Shown here in pieces: positions 16,377-24,403 of a stretch of DNA of 64,000 nt. The position numbers were made by a program, and so were the translations under genes. The stretch is taken from the NCBI GenBank assembly GCA_029936965.1, contig JAPYRG010000002.1, positions 97,292 to 161,291 on the forward strand, given 5' to 3'. The notes below the pieces were generated by a model. The model saw only the letters and a list, made by a program, of their open reading frames with translations. It was not told the origin of the DNA and did not search any database. Numbering within the stretch: the first letter of the stretch is position 1; each line of letters starts with the position of its first letter. This DNA comes from Fidelibacterota bacterium. GTDB lineage: Bacteria; Fidelibacterota; Marinisomatia; Marinisomatales; TCS55.

Positions 16377-17162
16377 TCATTCACCTTCTTTCTTCCATTC
16401 TGCAGGTGGTATGAATGAATTGAGTTTTTCCCTAACAATCAGGGGGTGTTTTTTCTGATGTATCAAGCGCGAAGCCTCCACCAGCAAACACTGAACTGTT
16501 GTATTCGCTGAAATTCTAACATTTATTTTATCAGCCATTGGTAAGAAAAATAGGTTAGCAAAAACAGCACCATAAAATGTAGTTATTAATGCTGCTGACA
16601 TGCCGGGGCCCAATGAATCCGCGCCACCTTCGCCACCAAAACCTGATAACATAATCACCAATCCAATTAATGTACCAACCATGCCCCAGGCCGGTGCCAT
16701 GACACCCATAGATTTAAAAAGGGATGACTGTGTTTTTTCACGTATTTCCCTGTATTCTATTCTTGTTTCTAATATTTCTGTTAATTCTTCTAATGAATAT
16801 CCATCAACTACCATTTGCACTCCATCGCGGAAGAAAAAATTATTAATTGAATCAACGTGCTTTTCCAAATCTGCTGCGCCTTTTCTACCAACGTCTGCGG
16901 CTTCAACAGCCTCATCAACAAGTGTTCCTAGTTTTATCTCGCCTCCCTTTAAAACTGCGCCCATTGCAGCACCTAATTTTAAAACATCAGAAAGAGGGAA
17001 GGCTACAGATATAGAAGCAAGCATCCCTCCAAATACAATTGCAAAACTTGGACCAGAGATAAATCCTCCAGTACTAGCACCAGCTTCAGCTGCAGCTAAA
17101 AATATACTACCGGCAATAGCTCCAAGTCCTAAAACAATACCTACTAAGGTTGCAATATCCAT
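16377..17162 (-). CDS. motA: MotA-like stator protein
   Basis: Ion-conducting stator subunit, 261 residues with four membrane helices (about 4-24, 37-57, 152-172, 187-208). The MotA signature is strong: MAPAWGMVGTLIGLVIML and GPGMSAALITTFYGAVFAN, with P157 and P185 matching the functionally important prolines of MotA. The cytoplasmic loop between helices 2 and 3 (58-150) includes the charged stretch ETRIEYREIREKTQ, where torque-generating residues sit in flagellar MotA. It resembles the shorter PomA/MotA group used by many bacteria. Proton versus sodium specificity cannot be read safely. It lies six bases after the barrel/TPR gene and six before motB. Confidence 0.93.
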   Translation of the reverse strand: MDIATLVGIVLGLGAIAGSIFLAAAEAGASTGGFISGPSFAIVFGGMLASISVAFPLSDVLKLGAAMGAVLKGGEIKLGTLVDEAVEAADVGRKGAADLEKHVDSINNFFFRDGVQMVVDGYSLEELTEILETRIEYREIREKTQSSLFKSMGVMAPAWGMVGTLIGLVIMLSGFGGEGGADSLGPGMSAALITTFYGAVFANLFFLPMADKINVRISANTTVQCLLVEASRLIHQKKHPLIVREKLNSFIPPAEWKKEGE

Positions 17163-17168
17163 AGAAAT

Positions 17169-18536
17169 TTACTCCCTAACGAAACTTGTTGTTTTTAATC
17201 TATTCTCATGTAACGCTTTTAAAATATTACGAACATCATCATATTCAGGATCCATCCTTAAGGCAAGATTCCAATTAATTGTTGCTCTCTGCACGTCTCC
17301 AAGTTTATAGTATATTGACCCTCGCCTAGCATACGCAAGAGCAAGGTTTGGATTTAAATCTAAAGCTGTTTCAACTTCTTGTAATGAGGCTCGATAATCA
17401 CCTCCATAAAAATATCTAAGCGATCTGGAAAGATGCCTCATGGCTTCATTCATATTTTTTTCGCCAACATTGCTCGATAGTTTTAATGAAGTAAGAGAAT
17501 CTTCAAGAAAATTGGAACGCTGCTCCATTGCAGATAACCTTACCATTAAATTTCTCATTTCATTATTTACCATCACTACAGAATCGCGAAGAGAACTAAC
17601 CACAAAACTTGCCATTGCTAAAGTAGAGTCAAATTGATCAGAGAATTCATCGTCAAAAACTGGAAAATCTCCTTCTGATAATGGAGGCATAGGCCCTGAT
17701 ACGTCTCCAAGCACACGCCTAGCTCTTCTTGGAACAGCCATATCAAATCCAATGGTTAATGCTGGATGACCAGGCCAATAACGAAGCTTCCAGCTTGGCA
17801 GTTTATCTATGTGGGTGAACCCAATGTTTAGGCGATAATCCGAGGTAAGGGGGATGCGGAGTCCCACATTGATTCCTATACCATCAAATTCACCCACAAA
17901 ATCCAAACCACCCCATTTATTAAAAAATGGAGTGTTTAAATGAAACCCTGCAAATACTCCCGCAGGCGTACCTGTAGAATCAGTAACTGGAAGCGAATCT
18001 TGTGCGCCAAAACCCCCAGTACCAAAACCTAAAAACGTCTGTAAATTATATGATCCCAAAGTTTTTGCGCTACTAACAACAGCAAAAAACGATAACTGTT
18101 TAGGTGATAAGCTTAAGCCGCTTTCACTTTCAGAATTTTTAAATACTATATCTTGTAATCCAATAGATACGCTTACGTCATTGTAAGTATAAACTCTTTG
18201 CTGTAAATGAAAACCAAATTCAACAGGAGGGGCGTATGTAGATACATCTAGATTGGCTAGATTAGTTGTATCAGCAGTTTGTACAGAAGAAAAACCAACA
18301 GAAAAGTTTTTTCCAGCTTCCATATCAAAGAAAATTCCTGCAGTACTATTAAAAGGGCTAAGGTTGTGGAACTCTGTTCCAAACCCTGTTCTGAATAAAT
18401 ATGGAGATCTACCAACTGTGCTAAATGGTATTTTCATCATAACACCTGGTCGCGTATATGCTACACGGGTAGCTGCAAAGACTGTATTAAATAGACTAAA
18501 TAGAACGGTGGCGGATAATAATAGTGCCCTAATCAT
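17169..18536 (-). CDS. Outer-membrane beta-barrel with C-terminal coiled coil and TPR domain
   Basis: A 455-residue exported protein: signal peptide (1-21, ending VFAAT), a barrel-like region (about 25-270) of alternating strands such as VSVSIGLQDIVF, LDFVGEFDGIGINVGLRI and RLNIGFTHI, a Pro-rich hinge (PMPPLSEGDFPVF), a coiled coil (about 305-350) and TPR units (about 363-440), with ALDLNPNLALAYARRGSIYY and LGDVQRATINWNLALRMDP. The layout suggests an outer-membrane anchor with a periplasmic TPR arm, a natural partner for the peptidoglycan-bound stator or the FliF-like stalk. Its start overlaps the upstream stop by four bases and motA follows after six bases. I know of no flagellar equivalent. 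The barrel call is from pattern only. Confidence 0.7.
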   Translation of the reverse strand: MIRALLLSATVLFSLFNTVFAATRVAYTRPGVMMKIPFSTVGRSPYLFRTGFGTEFHNLSPFNSTAGIFFDMEAGKNFSVGFSSVQTADTTNLANLDVSTYAPPVEFGFHLQQRVYTYNDVSVSIGLQDIVFKNSESESGLSLSPKQLSFFAVVSSAKTLGSYNLQTFLGFGTGGFGAQDSLPVTDSTGTPAGVFAGFHLNTPFFNKWGGLDFVGEFDGIGINVGLRIPLTSDYRLNIGFTHIDKLPSWKLRYWPGHPALTIGFDMAVPRRARRVLGDVSGPMPPLSEGDFPVFDDEFSDQFDSTLAMASFVVSSLRDSVVMVNNEMRNLMVRLSAMEQRSNFLEDSLTSLKLSSNVGEKNMNEAMRHLSRSLRYFYGGDYRASLQEVETALDLNPNLALAYARRGSIYYKLGDVQRATINWNLALRMDPEYDDVRNILKALHENRLKTTSFVRE

Positions 18537-19429
18537 TGATATATTTCCGCGCGCTTAATTTCCATGCGTGCGAGCTTAGCATACTCACTTTTTGGATAAT
18601 TATTTACTAATTTATTTAAAACAACTAAAGATTTATCTAACTCTCCTCTTTTTCGAAATAATAACCCTTTTTTAATCAACGCATCATCAATATGGTCAGA
18701 ATTATTATTTTCAATCACCATATCTAGATAGATCATTGCATTATCAATATCACCAAGATGCTGATAAGAATCAGCCATCCAATAGATAACATTACCCGAT
18801 ATATTTTTATCAGTATCTATTAAATGTAAATTTGCAAAATATTTTATTGCTAATTGAAAATTATCCTGTTGATAAGCAAAGACTCCTGCCATATAGTCCT
18901 TGCTATTAAATTCTTTAATTAACTTTTTAGATTGCTTCTCATTTTTTGATTTCATAGCTACGGTAGACTTCACTTGATCGTTTAGCGGTTCTATTAAATG
19001 CGCTGTTGGCTTAACATCAGGATCGATCCCCACTTCATCTACCATACTTGGTCTTTTATTAATATCAGTGATCATGTTCTTTAACAATTGATTTTCTTGT
19101 TGTAAATCAAACAATTTCTCTTGGAATGAATTTTCTAATTTTGCAATTCGATTATTGATTCGCTCCAGGCTGGCTAACATTTCTGAAGATGCAGCCATAT
19201 AAATTGATCCACTTTTGGCTTTTTTTACCTGAAAATTAATTTCTTCACTTGGGGCCTCAACTAATCTATTATATTCTTCATCTCCCGTAGAAGGTTCTAT
19301 AACTATCCCCAAATCAAGAAAAAACACTTCTGATATCGTAGCATTTGATTGTGCAAAAATAGTATTAAATAAAAACAGGAGAATAATTAATCTGCGAAAA
19401 TAAATCACTTTTATTCGTATTCCTCCCAA
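18533..19429 (-). CDS. CpoB/YbgF-like periplasmic coiled-coil and TPR protein
   Basis: A 298-residue exported protein: signal peptide (about 8-27, LIILLFLFNTIFAQ), a coiled coil (about 82-118, with LERINNRIAKLE and LFDLQQENQLLKNMI) and a C-terminal TPR array (about 172-296) including YQQDNFQLAIKYF, IYWMADSYQHLGDIDNAMIY and LDKSLVVLNKLVNNYPKSEY. Trimer-forming coiled coil plus TPR is the plan of CpoB (YbgF) of the Tol-Pal system, which also couples an ion-driven motor to the envelope. Its 5' end overlaps the upstream gene by 19 bases and its 3' end overlaps the barrel gene by four, so the three are tightly coupled. The CpoB comparison is structural, not proof of shared function. Confidence 0.7.
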   Translation of the reverse strand: MGGIRIKVIYFRRLIILLFLFNTIFAQSNATISEVFFLDLGIVIEPSTGDEEYNRLVEAPSEEINFQVKKAKSGSIYMAASSEMLASLERINNRIAKLENSFQEKLFDLQQENQLLKNMITDINKRPSMVDEVGIDPDVKPTAHLIEPLNDQVKSTVAMKSKNEKQSKKLIKEFNSKDYMAGVFAYQQDNFQLAIKYFANLHLIDTDKNISGNVIYWMADSYQHLGDIDNAMIYLDMVIENNNSDHIDDALIKKGLLFRKRGELDKSLVVLNKLVNNYPKSEYAKLARMEIKRAEIYQ

Positions 19430-20598
19430 TCTATAACATATGAGTATCCTATAAATGATCCAAATGCATGCGGAACATATAATTCAAAAGCTCCTACAGC
19501 GCCAGGAAGAAGCGTAGCATCTGTAGTAATTCCTGAATCAAATGTATGATATGTGCCTCTGGCAAAAGTAGTGAGGGTTTTTGTTTCACCACTCCAGTTT
19601 TTACGGAAAACAAAATCCATCTTTACAAAATCTGCACGTCGGCCTCCAATATTTTTCACTTCTCCTGTGAAAATTGTATTTCCTTGATTATCTTTTTTTT
19701 CTGTTATATTTCCTACTAAAACACAGTTGGCTGCATATTTTCTACCTGCACTCCTATTTAATGGGTCAGCAGATGTATATTTTGGTTCAGATAAGCGAGG
19801 CATCGGTGGTGGAGAATAACTATCCCGAACTTGTTCAGGTACATACTCTTGAGTGTCTTCTGTTATCACATTATCTATCACCCGAACAATATTATCACGC
19901 TTAATAATAAGATAGCCTACTAGAGTTTCTACTTTAAGCTCTGATTCATCTTGATACACAATCTTACCAAAAATTGTGCTACCATTTTTCATAATAATCT
20001 CTTTTGAATAAATTGCTAGAGGGTTTACCCACATTTTACTCAATGATTTTAAGTTTTCTAACTCGGAACTAAGATGCTTAACCTCAGCAGATAGTTTTTT
20101 TATTTCAAAACTAAGTTCATTCATGATATAGGTGGACCCAGCATCTCCAGGTTCATCCTCTGCGGCAAGTTCGGGGACCAAGGGGCCATCATTAATTGGG
20201 GGCGCAACTGCAGCAACGCTTTGCTTTTTTACTGGAGCTTCTTCTTTCACCACATTGGCTGGCGCAGTTTGCTGTAACGAAACCTGTAGATCTTTTATAT
20301 CATCTTCACTAACAGCAACACGGACATTTGCTTTTCCAAGCTCCCCTCCATCTACCCGGATAAAATACTGACCTGATAGAACTTTTTTAAATTTGAATTT
20401 CCCATTTCCTTTTGCTTTAGTGCTTTGCACTTCAAGCTCGCTTTTATCTAATAATAAAACGGTTACTTTTCCGGCTTTGTCTCCATTGCTGTCAAATACT
20501 TGTCCGGAAACACCATAGTCTTTTGCTTGTAAAAAGCTAAATATTAAGAGATAAGATACAGCTAGAAGAATGCTATTTTTTGGTCTGTGGATTCTCAT
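19411..20598 (-). CDS. Multi-domain periplasmic protein opening the motor operon
   Basis: A 395-residue exported protein. After a signal peptide (1-25, ending SFLQAKD) comes a carboxypeptidase-regulatory-like beta-sandwich (about 28-108: VSGQVFDSNGDKAGKVTVLL, GNGKFKFKKVLSGQYFIRVD). A Pro/Ala-rich linker, a short coiled coil (about 155-188), an Sm-like beta domain (about 196-240: IIMKNGSTIFGKIVYQDESE) and a C-terminal FxLYD-like domain (about 285-395, with GEVKNIGGRRADFVKMDFVF) follow. Each is a protein-contact module; there is no enzyme motif. It is the first gene after the promoter at 20697-20725, with GAGG before the start. A scaffold in the periplasm is the simplest reading. Domain names are by eye. 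Confidence 0.65.
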   Translation of the reverse strand: MRIHRPKNSILLAVSYLLIFSFLQAKDYGVSGQVFDSNGDKAGKVTVLLLDKSELEVQSTKAKGNGKFKFKKVLSGQYFIRVDGGELGKANVRVAVSEDDIKDLQVSLQQTAPANVVKEEAPVKKQSVAAVAPPINDGPLVPELAAEDEPGDAGSTYIMNELSFEIKKLSAEVKHLSSELENLKSLSKMWVNPLAIYSKEIIMKNGSTIFGKIVYQDESELKVETLVGYLIIKRDNIVRVIDNVITEDTQEYVPEQVRDSYSPPPMPRLSEPKYTSADPLNRSAGRKYAANCVLVGNITEKKDNQGNTIFTGEVKNIGGRRADFVKMDFVFRKNWSGETKTLTTFARGTYHTFDSGITTDATLLPGAVGAFELYVPHAFGSFIGYSYVIDWEEYE

Positions 20599-20696
20599 GC
20601 CAATATTCCTCGGTTTTAATTAATAAAAGCAATTATAATATAGTTATGTCTTAATCATGCTTTTTTCTTCCCAATAATTGATTCCCACCGAAGGTA

Positions 20697-20725
20697 AATA
20701 TATTACAGTATACCCGCGCTATCAA
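20697..20725 (-). promoter_or_regulatory. Sigma70-like promoter of the motor operon
   Basis: On the minus strand TTGATA (20720-20725), a 17-base spacer and TATATT (20697-20702) form a near-consensus promoter about 98 bases before the first start at 20598. It lies in the only sizeable gap of the region (20599-20813), which otherwise shows nothing I can name. Confidence 0.6.
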
Positions 20726-20813
20726 TAGAAGATGTTAATAAAGTGATTAAAAAATATTTTGTATAATTAACATAAAAACTGATAAATGAGAGTTGAAACA
20801 TCAATGCAATTAA

Positions 20814-21425
20814 TTATTTCCAAAAATTATCAAAGGTCTTTTTCTTCCTATATGCAGCATCTTTAGAAGCTTCTGCCTCTTCTCGCAATCCCTCGGGCAA
20901 TGTTTTACTTAATGAGTCTTCATAGGCTTCAATAATTAAATCATAATCTTTGTTATCCTTTTTCTCATAAGATTTAGCTATCCAATAACTTGCGAGACCA
21001 TCTTCTTGATCAACCATAGATGCTTTTGAAAAAAATTCTATTGCATCCCACAAAGATGATTTACTTCCTTTTTTGTACAATGATAATCCTTCAAGCATTA
21101 ATAGCTCATAGCGTACCGTTTTATTCATAGGATCAATAGCTAATACCTTTTTGTACTCTTTTATTGCTGTCTCTCTATTACCAGAACTTTCTGCTTTTCT
21201 CGCAATATTTATATGCGCCGTGGACAAAATTGATACAAATTCTGGGCGCCTTTCTTTACTTAACGCAAGCAAAGAATCTTGTTTTGATACAACTTTTTCT
21301 GGCTCCGTGATTGATAATTTTTTCAAGCTTGGCTTAGATGGTGCGCAGCTTTCTAATATTATGAGAAAGAAGAATACACTTAGAAATAAACCGGGCATAT
21401 TTAAGAAAATGAATCTATCCTTCAT
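20814..21425 (-). CDS. TPR lipoprotein
   Basis: A 203-residue lipoprotein. The signal ends in LIILESCAPS, a lipobox with the modified Cys at about residue 27. The mature part holds TPR-like helices (about 62-180): ARKAESSGNRETAIKEYKKV, LAIDPMNKTVRYELLMLEG, AIEFFSKASMVDQEDGLASY and IAKSYEKKDNKDYDLIIEAY. It overlaps the end of the hydroxylase gene by 11 bases. It sits just upstream of the motor promoter, on the same strand, but outside that unit. A link to the motor is possible because that operon is also rich in TPR proteins, but the overlap ties it to the hydroxylase transcript. The start at 21398 (MPGLFLSV) is an alternative. Confidence 0.7.
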   Translation of the reverse strand: MKDRFIFLNMPGLFLSVFFFLIILESCAPSKPSLKKLSITEPEKVVSKQDSLLALSKERRPEFVSILSTAHINIARKAESSGNRETAIKEYKKVLAIDPMNKTVRYELLMLEGLSLYKKGSKSSLWDAIEFFSKASMVDQEDGLASYWIAKSYEKKDNKDYDLIIEAYEDSLSKTLPEGLREEAEASKDAAYRKKKTFDNFWK

Positions 21426-22347
21426 AAAAAAATAAGCTTTTATTTTTATAATATGCTTTATACATATCTTCCATGGAGTCTATGACATAGTATCTTTCTT
21501 GAAGATTGCTAAAATCATATCTAGTCATAATTATTTCTTCTATATCAAATGGTAAAAACTTTGATCTTTTGGATTTTCCTTTAGCGCACTGGATAATATT
21601 ATTTGTTTCATCGCATGATGATATAATTCCCGCTCCATAAATTTCATAATCTATATCATTGTTGTTTCTACGATAACTGTCAGCGTTTCCATTATTTTTT
21701 ATTACGCCAAATTCATATGTCCACCATGCAAAATTCTGTAATCGTTTTAAATTATGAGCTACCAACTCTGGACCAAGTTTTCTAGTGTCAACAATTATCT
21801 CATGACCAAGCCTCCCTACATCTGCTAAAAATTCTGCAAATTCTTTATTCATTAAAAAAGGCACATGTGCTTGTATATCATGAAAAATATCTGGTTCTGG
21901 TGTATAGCCTTCCTCATTTTTAATTGTCCGGTCATGATATTTTTTATCAAATCGAGGAGATTTTCTTATAATATCTGTAACAGGAAATTGCTTCTTTGCA
22001 TTAATTTCAAAAAATAATTCTTCATCTAAAAAGCCAGCGACTGGCAGTAAAGACCATCCAGTTGAATTCTTAATTATTGGAGAGATGGCTTTAAAATCAG
22101 GAAAACGATCCCGAGGAATTGGCAATGATTTTATGCCTAGTAAATATTCTTTTGATGAATATTGATCTAAAACTAATTCTAAATTAATATATAAATCTGA
22201 CCAAATCTGATTCTCAAGATTAGTAATTGAAGAATAATTCTGATTAATAAGGTATTGATCATCCTTTCCAAAAATATATATACCTTCAATAGTCTGTGTT
22301 TTGAGATTGCTAAACAAGTAATCGTATTTTTTATTATCTATAGCCAA
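21415..22347 (-). CDS. phhA: Biopterin-dependent aromatic amino acid hydroxylase (phenylalanine 4-monooxygenase type)
   Basis: Non-haem iron monooxygenase turning phenylalanine into tyrosine with tetrahydropterin and oxygen. In the 310 residues the family signature TPEPDIFHDIQAHVPFL gives iron ligands H156 and H161, and WWTYEFGVI gives E212. LPIPRDRFPDF and IYGAGIISSCDETN are other conserved blocks. The usual DxFGH/DIFGH step reads DIQAH here. It has about 40 extra N-terminal residues over compact bacterial PhhA but no ACT regulatory domain. No pterin carbinolamine dehydratase (phhB) is next to it. It follows the Smr gene after 31 bases. The class is secure; phenylalanine versus tyrosine or tryptophan as substrate is not. 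Confidence 0.88.
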   Translation of the reverse strand: MAIDNKKYDYLFSNLKTQTIEGIYIFGKDDQYLINQNYSSITNLENQIWSDLYINLELVLDQYSSKEYLLGIKSLPIPRDRFPDFKAISPIIKNSTGWSLLPVAGFLDEELFFEINAKKQFPVTDIIRKSPRFDKKYHDRTIKNEEGYTPEPDIFHDIQAHVPFLMNKEFAEFLADVGRLGHEIIVDTRKLGPELVAHNLKRLQNFAWWTYEFGVIKNNGNADSYRRNNNDIDYEIYGAGIISSCDETNNIIQCAKGKSKRSKFLPFDIEEIIMTRYDFSNLQERYYVIDSMEDMYKAYYKNKSLFFYEG

Positions 22348-22378
22348 AAGCTTATTTACCTTTCAACAATCATTAATT

Positions 22379-22702
22379 TTACCTCAACCAAATATAAGTA
22401 ATTGCGCTACTTCTTCGACCAAAATCTTTATCATCCGGTAATCCGCAATCAGACCTCATTTCCATAGATTCTTTATCAAACATGTCATAGTTCTCACCAA
22501 AAATTACGGCATTAAATCGCCCTTTTTGTTCTATACACCATTCTCTTACTGCGGTCTTTAATGCTCCTGTTCCATGTCCATGAATTATTTTAATTGCTCT
22601 CGTATCTCCTTGAAAAATAAGACTACTTATTTCAGACTCTAATACAGCCATTGCATTATCAAGGGCAAAGTTTTTATGTCCAATATCTATTGTGGTTAAC
22701 AA
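22379..22702 (-). CDS. Stand-alone Smr domain protein
   Basis: A 107-residue protein that is nearly all Smr domain, as found at the C-terminus of MutS2 and in small stand-alone proteins acting on nucleic acids or stalled ribosomes. The landmarks are an N-terminal IDIGHKNFALDNAMAVLESE (the usual LDLHG appears as IDIGH), KIIHGHGTGALKTAVREWC as the core HGxGxGxL motif, and a C-terminal segment with many charged residues. It could be a nuclease or an RNA-binding protein. First gene of the run Smr-hydroxylase-TPR lipoprotein, divergent from the aldo/keto reductase. Confidence 0.85.
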   Translation of the reverse strand: MLTTIDIGHKNFALDNAMAVLESEISSLIFQGDTRAIKIIHGHGTGALKTAVREWCIEQKGRFNAVIFGENYDMFDKESMEMRSDCGLPDDKDFGRRSSAITYIWLR

Positions 22703-22829
22703 AATATAATTTTTTATAGTTATGAAATTGTAATTACAAAGTCATAATTATTTCAATATAATAAAAAGAACTTTATTATATATCTAAGTTATAATTTTAT
22801 TATCATTAATATAAACAAGTACAATAATT

Positions 22830-23795
22830 ATGCGAAAAATTATATTAGGGAAAACTGAGCAAGAAATATCAACGATCAGCCTTGGGACATGGTCTTACGG
22901 TGGCGCAAATAAACAGGGGGAAATACCTGTGGGCTGGGCAGACCAAAAAGACAGTGATTCGATTAATGCGCTTAAACATTGTTACAAATCTGGAATTAAC
23001 CATTGGGATACAGCAGATGTATACGGGAATGGCAGATCAGAAAAAATTATTGGTTCGCTTTGGAATGAAATTCCTAGAAATGAGATTTTTTTGGCAACAA
23101 AAGTAGGGTGGGATATGGGTAGTTATGAATATTTCTATCACCCTGTTCACATGAGAGAACAAATGGAAAAATCTTTGATCAATTTACAGACCGACTGTGT
23201 AGATCTTTTATATTTACATCACTGTAACTTTGGCAAGAACGGTGAATATTTCGATGATGCGGTTGAGACCATACGACGTTTCCAAGAAGAAGGAAAAACT
23301 AAGTTTCTTGGATTATCTGATTGGGATTTATATAAAATAATGAAATATATAGATGATGTTGATCCTGACGTTGTTCAGCCATATCGTAATGTAATGGATA
23401 ATACCTATTTATCATCTGGATTAAAAAGTTGGATAGATGAAAAAAATGCTGGGGTATGTTTTTTTTCACCAATTAAGCATGGCCTGTTAACGGGTAAATA
23501 TACTGAACCCGTAAAATTTGGAGATGGTGATTTTCGATCTCAAGTAAGCGGGTTTAACGATGATATAATAATTAAAAAAATGCAGAGAAATAAAATTCTT
23601 TTAGAAGAAAAGTTTTCTGATCATCCCAACCCTGTTATGCGAGGAATTATTGATTCACTTTTCTTTGATTCTCCATCAGGATGTGTCCTGCTTGGTCAAC
23701 GAAATATTGAGCAAGTAAACATAGCAACTACATTAGGTGGAGTTTTATTAAAAGAAGATGTAGATTGGGTAAAATCACTATATAATAATACTTAA
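22830..23795 (+). CDS. Aldo/keto reductase
   Basis: NAD(P)H-dependent oxidoreductase of 321 residues with a TIM-barrel pattern. The catalytic tetrad is visible as D60 and Y65 (HWDTADVYGNGRSE), K91 (FLATKVGWD) and H130 (LYLHHC). The C-terminal cofactor region has SPSGCVLLGQRNIEQVN. The N-terminal LGKTEQEISTISLGTWSYGG fits the AKR11-14 type that includes bacterial general stress and sugar-related reductases. It is followed after 19 bases by a membrane protein gene. The physiological substrate cannot be told. Confidence 0.92.
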   Translation: MRKIILGKTEQEISTISLGTWSYGGANKQGEIPVGWADQKDSDSINALKHCYKSGINHWDTADVYGNGRSEKIIGSLWNEIPRNEIFLATKVGWDMGSYEYFYHPVHMREQMEKSLINLQTDCVDLLYLHHCNFGKNGEYFDDAVETIRRFQEEGKTKFLGLSDWDLYKIMKYIDDVDPDVVQPYRNVMDNTYLSSGLKSWIDEKNAGVCFFSPIKHGLLTGKYTEPVKFGDGDFRSQVSGFNDDIIIKKMQRNKILLEEKFSDHPNPVMRGIIDSLFFDSPSGCVLLGQRNIEQVNIATTLGGVLLKEDVDWVKSLYNNT

Positions 23796-23814
23796 TAGAA
23801 ATAATCCTAGATAT

Positions 23815-24402
23815 ATGGATATCGTTAAATATCTAAATTATAAAATATCGTTTTATAAAATTTTACTCCTGTTTTGGGGTTTATTCTGGCTATTAAATGG
23901 TATGGATAAATTTTTTAACGGAACATTTGTCCCTAACCCTAATTCCTATGCAACAGAATCTATTATTTACAATATGGATGGGGAACAAGTATACAAGATT
24001 CAGCCTGTAGAGCCACATGGTTGGTTTGGTGTTAATAGAGACGCTAAAATGGTTGGGTATTTTAAAAGAATAAATTTACCAAAGTGGTTAGCAATATCCT
24101 GTTTATATACAATAGCAACAATTGAATCAATATTAGGTTTTTCTTTACTGCTGGTATTGGTTTTAGGAAAAGTTCATTCTGATTGGAATAGATTAAATAT
24201 GAAAATAGTTATAGGAATATTTTTTGCTTTTAGTATTTTTGATATATTGTTTGGTGATCGTATGGAACTCTGGGAGCATGGCACGTTTCTTATACTTGCT
24301 ACAATCCATTATATTTATTTCCTTTTTGCTATGCCAGGAGAGGCCTTTGATATGCTCAAAGAAGGTTTATATAAAAAAACTAAGGAACAATTATCTAAAT
24401 AA
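23815..24402 (+). CDS. DoxX-like four-helix membrane protein
   Basis: A 195-residue inner-membrane protein with four hydrophobic segments (about 15-32, 97-125, 133-146 and 155-172) and a soluble loop (about 34-90) that includes WFGVNRDAKMVGYFKRIN. The last helix ends in AMPGEAFDMLKEG. Spacing and charge pattern resemble DoxX-like proteins, but I cannot match a named member. It lies downstream of the aldo/keto reductase, probably on one transcript, and converges end to end with the aldehyde dehydrogenase gene. Confidence 0.6.
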   Translation: MDIVKYLNYKISFYKILLLFWGLFWLLNGMDKFFNGTFVPNPNSYATESIIYNMDGEQVYKIQPVEPHGWFGVNRDAKMVGYFKRINLPKWLAISCLYTIATIESILGFSLLLVLVLGKVHSDWNRLNMKIVIGIFFAFSIFDILFGDRMELWEHGTFLILATIHYIYFLFAMPGEAFDMLKEGLYKKTKEQLSK

Positions 24403-24403
24403 C

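Noticed and set aside
13116..17162. Possibility that the motor genes are a Zorya-type defence system
   Set aside because: Zorya uses a MotA-like ZorA with a long cytoplasmic tail, ZorB and helicase/nuclease partners. Here the MotA-like protein is of normal length, no helicase or nuclease is present, and FliF/FliG-like partners are.
16600..17310. Long plus-strand open frame of 236 codons opposite the motA-like gene
   Set aside because: It is the antisense shadow of motA and the end of the barrel gene; its composition (Pro/Ser/Thr-rich, no domain) is typical of a reverse-complement frame and it lacks an SD.
13116..20598. Ordinary flagellar gene cluster
   Set aside because: No rod, hook, filament, export or switch gene is present, the FliF-like protein lacks RBM1/RBM2 and the other three genes are envelope proteins. 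The rest of the genome is not visible, so this is rejected only for this locus.
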